From: Gallionella sp. UBA6045
Lineage (GTDB): Bacteria > Pseudomonadota > Gammaproteobacteria > Burkholderiales > Gallionellaceae
Reading direction: 5' to 3'
DNA length: 23,063 nt
NCBI GenBank assembly: GCA_002429165.1
Contig: DIYV01000163.1
Location: forward strand, 7,963-31,025
Positions 22,006 to 23,063 of the stretch are shown piece by piece. The notes under the pieces were generated by a model. The model was given only the letters and a program-made list of their open reading frames with translations, had not been told where the DNA came from and ran no database searches. Each line of letters begins with the position of its first letter. The first letter of the stretch is position 1. The translations under genes were made by a program, and so were the position numbers.

Positions 22006-22325
22006 CAGGCTTCTGCGGCAGCGCCGCCGCCTTTTTTCATGACCTTGCCCTCTTCGGCACGCTTGCGGCGCACCTCCTTGGGATCGGCGATCAGCGGACG
22101 GTAGATCTCGATGCGATCCTTCTCGCGCACCACGGCATCTGCTTTGGTCAGTTTGCCGAATATGCCCAACTTGTTGGCGGCCAAGTCGATCTCGGGATGC
22201 TTGTCCAGCATGCCGCTTGCTAGCACAGCTTCGGCCACGGTCGTTCCGGCCGGCACAGACTGCCTGAGCAGGATTTGCTCGTCAGGCAGTGCATACACAA
22301 CTTCGATATTGATCATGTCACTCAT
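22005..22325 (-). CDS. RnfH/UPF0125 (RatB) family protein
   Basis: 106 residues with a ubiquitin-like beta-grasp: INIEVVYALPDEQILLRQSV, then PAGTTVAEAVLASG and the LGIFGKLTKADAVVREKDRI-EIYRPLIADPKEVRR block that defines UPF0125. The tail is Lys/Gly/Ala rich. It overlaps ratA by four bases (ATGA), the pair known as ratAB. The role of RatB/RnfH is not established. Confidence 0.92.
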   Translation of the reverse strand: MSDMINIEVVYALPDEQILLRQSVPAGTTVAEAVLASGMLDKHPEIDLAANKLGIFGKLTKADAVVREKDRIEIYRPLIADPKEVRRKRAEEGKVMKKGGGAAAEA

Positions 22326-22759
22326 TTGTTCGTATAAGCCTTTTCTGCTTCATAGATGAATGCATCAACGAAACTGTTCGCAATGTAATGAAACACCGGC
22401 CCGACCATTTTTTCCAGTAACCTGCTGGAAAAATCATAGTGCAGGGAAAACTCTATTTTACAGGCTGAGTCGCTCAATGGGATAAATCGCCAACTACCGT
22501 CCAGATGTTTGAACGGGCCATGCTGCAAAGTCATGTCGATTTGATAAGGCGGCGTGCGCACGTTCTCGGTGGTAAAACTCTGCTTGATGTGGAGATAATC
22601 GATTTGCACCGTGGCGTGTACCCTGGTTTCATCGAGCTCAGTGACACTTGCCCCCCCGCACCACGGCAAGAATCTTGGATAATCTTCCACCCGATCCACC
22701 AAGTTGAACATCTGCTCTGCGCTGTGCGCCACTAACACTGTTTTTTCCACTAACGCCAT
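22322..22759 (-). CDS. ratA: RatA/COQ10-like START-domain protein
   Basis: 145 residues. MALVEKTVLVAHSAEQMFNL, then LVDRVEDYPRFLPWCGG (22-38) and a long C-terminal helix after the LHYDFSSRLLEKMVGPVF block fit the family exactly. In E. coli RatA was described as a ribosome-association toxin; homologues (COQ10) bind ubiquinone, and the latter function is as likely here. The gene starts a minus-strand operon with rnfH and is divergent from smpB across 68 bases. Confidence 0.92.
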   Translation of the reverse strand: MALVEKTVLVAHSAEQMFNLVDRVEDYPRFLPWCGGASVTELDETRVHATVQIDYLHIKQSFTTENVRTPPYQIDMTLQHGPFKHLDGSWRFIPLSDSACKIEFSLHYDFSSRLLEKMVGPVFHYIANSFVDAFIYEAEKAYTNK

Positions 22760-22775
22760 TGATGATCGGGAAGCC

Positions 22776-22801
22776 GCTATTCCAAAGGCTGGTAGAATAG
22801 C
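22776..22801. repeat. Inverted repeat between divergent ratA and smpB
   Basis: GCTATTC (22776-22782) and GAATAGC (22795-22801) form a perfect 7-base inverted repeat with a 12-base spacer in the centre of the 68-base intergenic region. It could be an operator, or the pair may reflect opposing -10 elements (TAGAAT on plus). Confidence 0.3.
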
Positions 22802-22827
22802 CTATCACACTGCAAAACTCACCTGAT

Positions 22828-23063
22828 ATGAGCATCATCCAGAACAAAAAAGCCTATCACGAGTACTTCATCGAGGATAAATACGAGGCCGGCATCATGC
22901 TGGAAGGCTGGGAAGTCAAGGCCATCCGTGCCGGTCGTGCACAGCTCAAGGAAGCCTATGTCACCGTAAAGGACGGCGAACTGTATTTGTTCGGCTCGCA
23001 TATAAGCCCTTTGCTGAATGCTTCCACGCACATCCACCCCGATCCGGTGCGCACCCGCAAACT
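22828..23063 (+). CDS. smpB: SmpB, tmRNA-binding protein, N-terminal part
   Basis: 78 residues before the window ends. [20 protein letters not shown], then [20 protein letters not shown] and [12 protein letters not shown] form the SmpB oligonucleotide-binding core; about half of the usual 150-160 residues is present. SmpB delivers tmRNA to stalled ribosomes. The direction is opposite to ratA, with which it is commonly paired. Confidence 0.96.
   Translation, partial: MSIIQNKKAYHEYFIEDKYEAGIMLEGWEVKAIRAGRAQLKEAYVTVKDGELYLFGSHISPLLNASTHIHPDPVRTRK

Noticed and set aside
1..23063. CRISPR array, toxin-antitoxin operon or prophage as the hidden system
   Set aside because: No regularly spaced repeats, cas genes or phage structural genes are seen. 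RatA/RnfH is a housekeeping pair despite the toxin label, and the only phage trace is the integrase stub.

Overview
The window looks like the chromosome of a betaproteobacterium, most likely a Nitrosomonadales/Gallionellaceae-type chemolithotroph. The basis is gene order and protein style: hfq-hflX-hflK-hflC-DUF2065, rpsF-priB-rpsR-rplI-dnaB, scpAB next to trpS, and ratA-rnfH divergent from smpB. The genus is inferred; no database was searched.

Layout. (1) 1-3570, minus strand: a tightly overlapping hfq-hflX-hflK-hflC-DUF2065 operon (RNA chaperone, ribosome-associated GTPase, FtsH-modulating SPFH pair). (2) 3571-7942: an accessory sulfur-flavoured region with a DUF934 gene on plus. On minus it holds a YeiH-type sulfate exporter, a four-cysteine small protein, a rhodanese, a conserved-looking gene broken by two in-frame stops, the C-terminal stub of a heterodisulfide-reductase-B-like gene, and a YfcE-type phosphoesterase. 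(3) 8038-12364, mostly plus: a soluble GAF histidine kinase and NarL-type regulator, a bidirectional terminator, an unlisted 52-residue membrane protein on minus, an operator-rich intergenic region, a DsrC/TusE-like protein with an unusual cysteine pattern, and NnrS. This reads as a nitrogen-oxide/redox signalling module joined to a sulfur-relay-type protein. (4) 12422-13297: an integrase remnant abutting a tRNA-Val gene, then a GIY-YIG-like gene. (5) 13390-16345, minus: dnaB and the rpsF-rpsR-rplI operon, in which priB is reduced to its two ends by an internal deletion; a good promoter and an S6:S18-type leader hairpin precede rpsF. (6) 16426-22759, minus: a housekeeping run of rRNA methyltransferase, scpB, scpA, trpS, M50 protease, Sua5/YciO, PHP phosphoesterase, rnfH and ratA. 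(7) 22828-end, plus: 5' part of smpB.

Two themes stand out. First, gene decay: four broken genes (double-nonsense gene, hdrB stub, integrase, priB) lie among intact housekeeping genes. Second, the 8-12.4 kb block couples a NarX/NarL-like pair without any membrane sensor domain to a DsrC-like protein and NnrS, with paired inverted-repeat operators in front of the DsrC-like gene.
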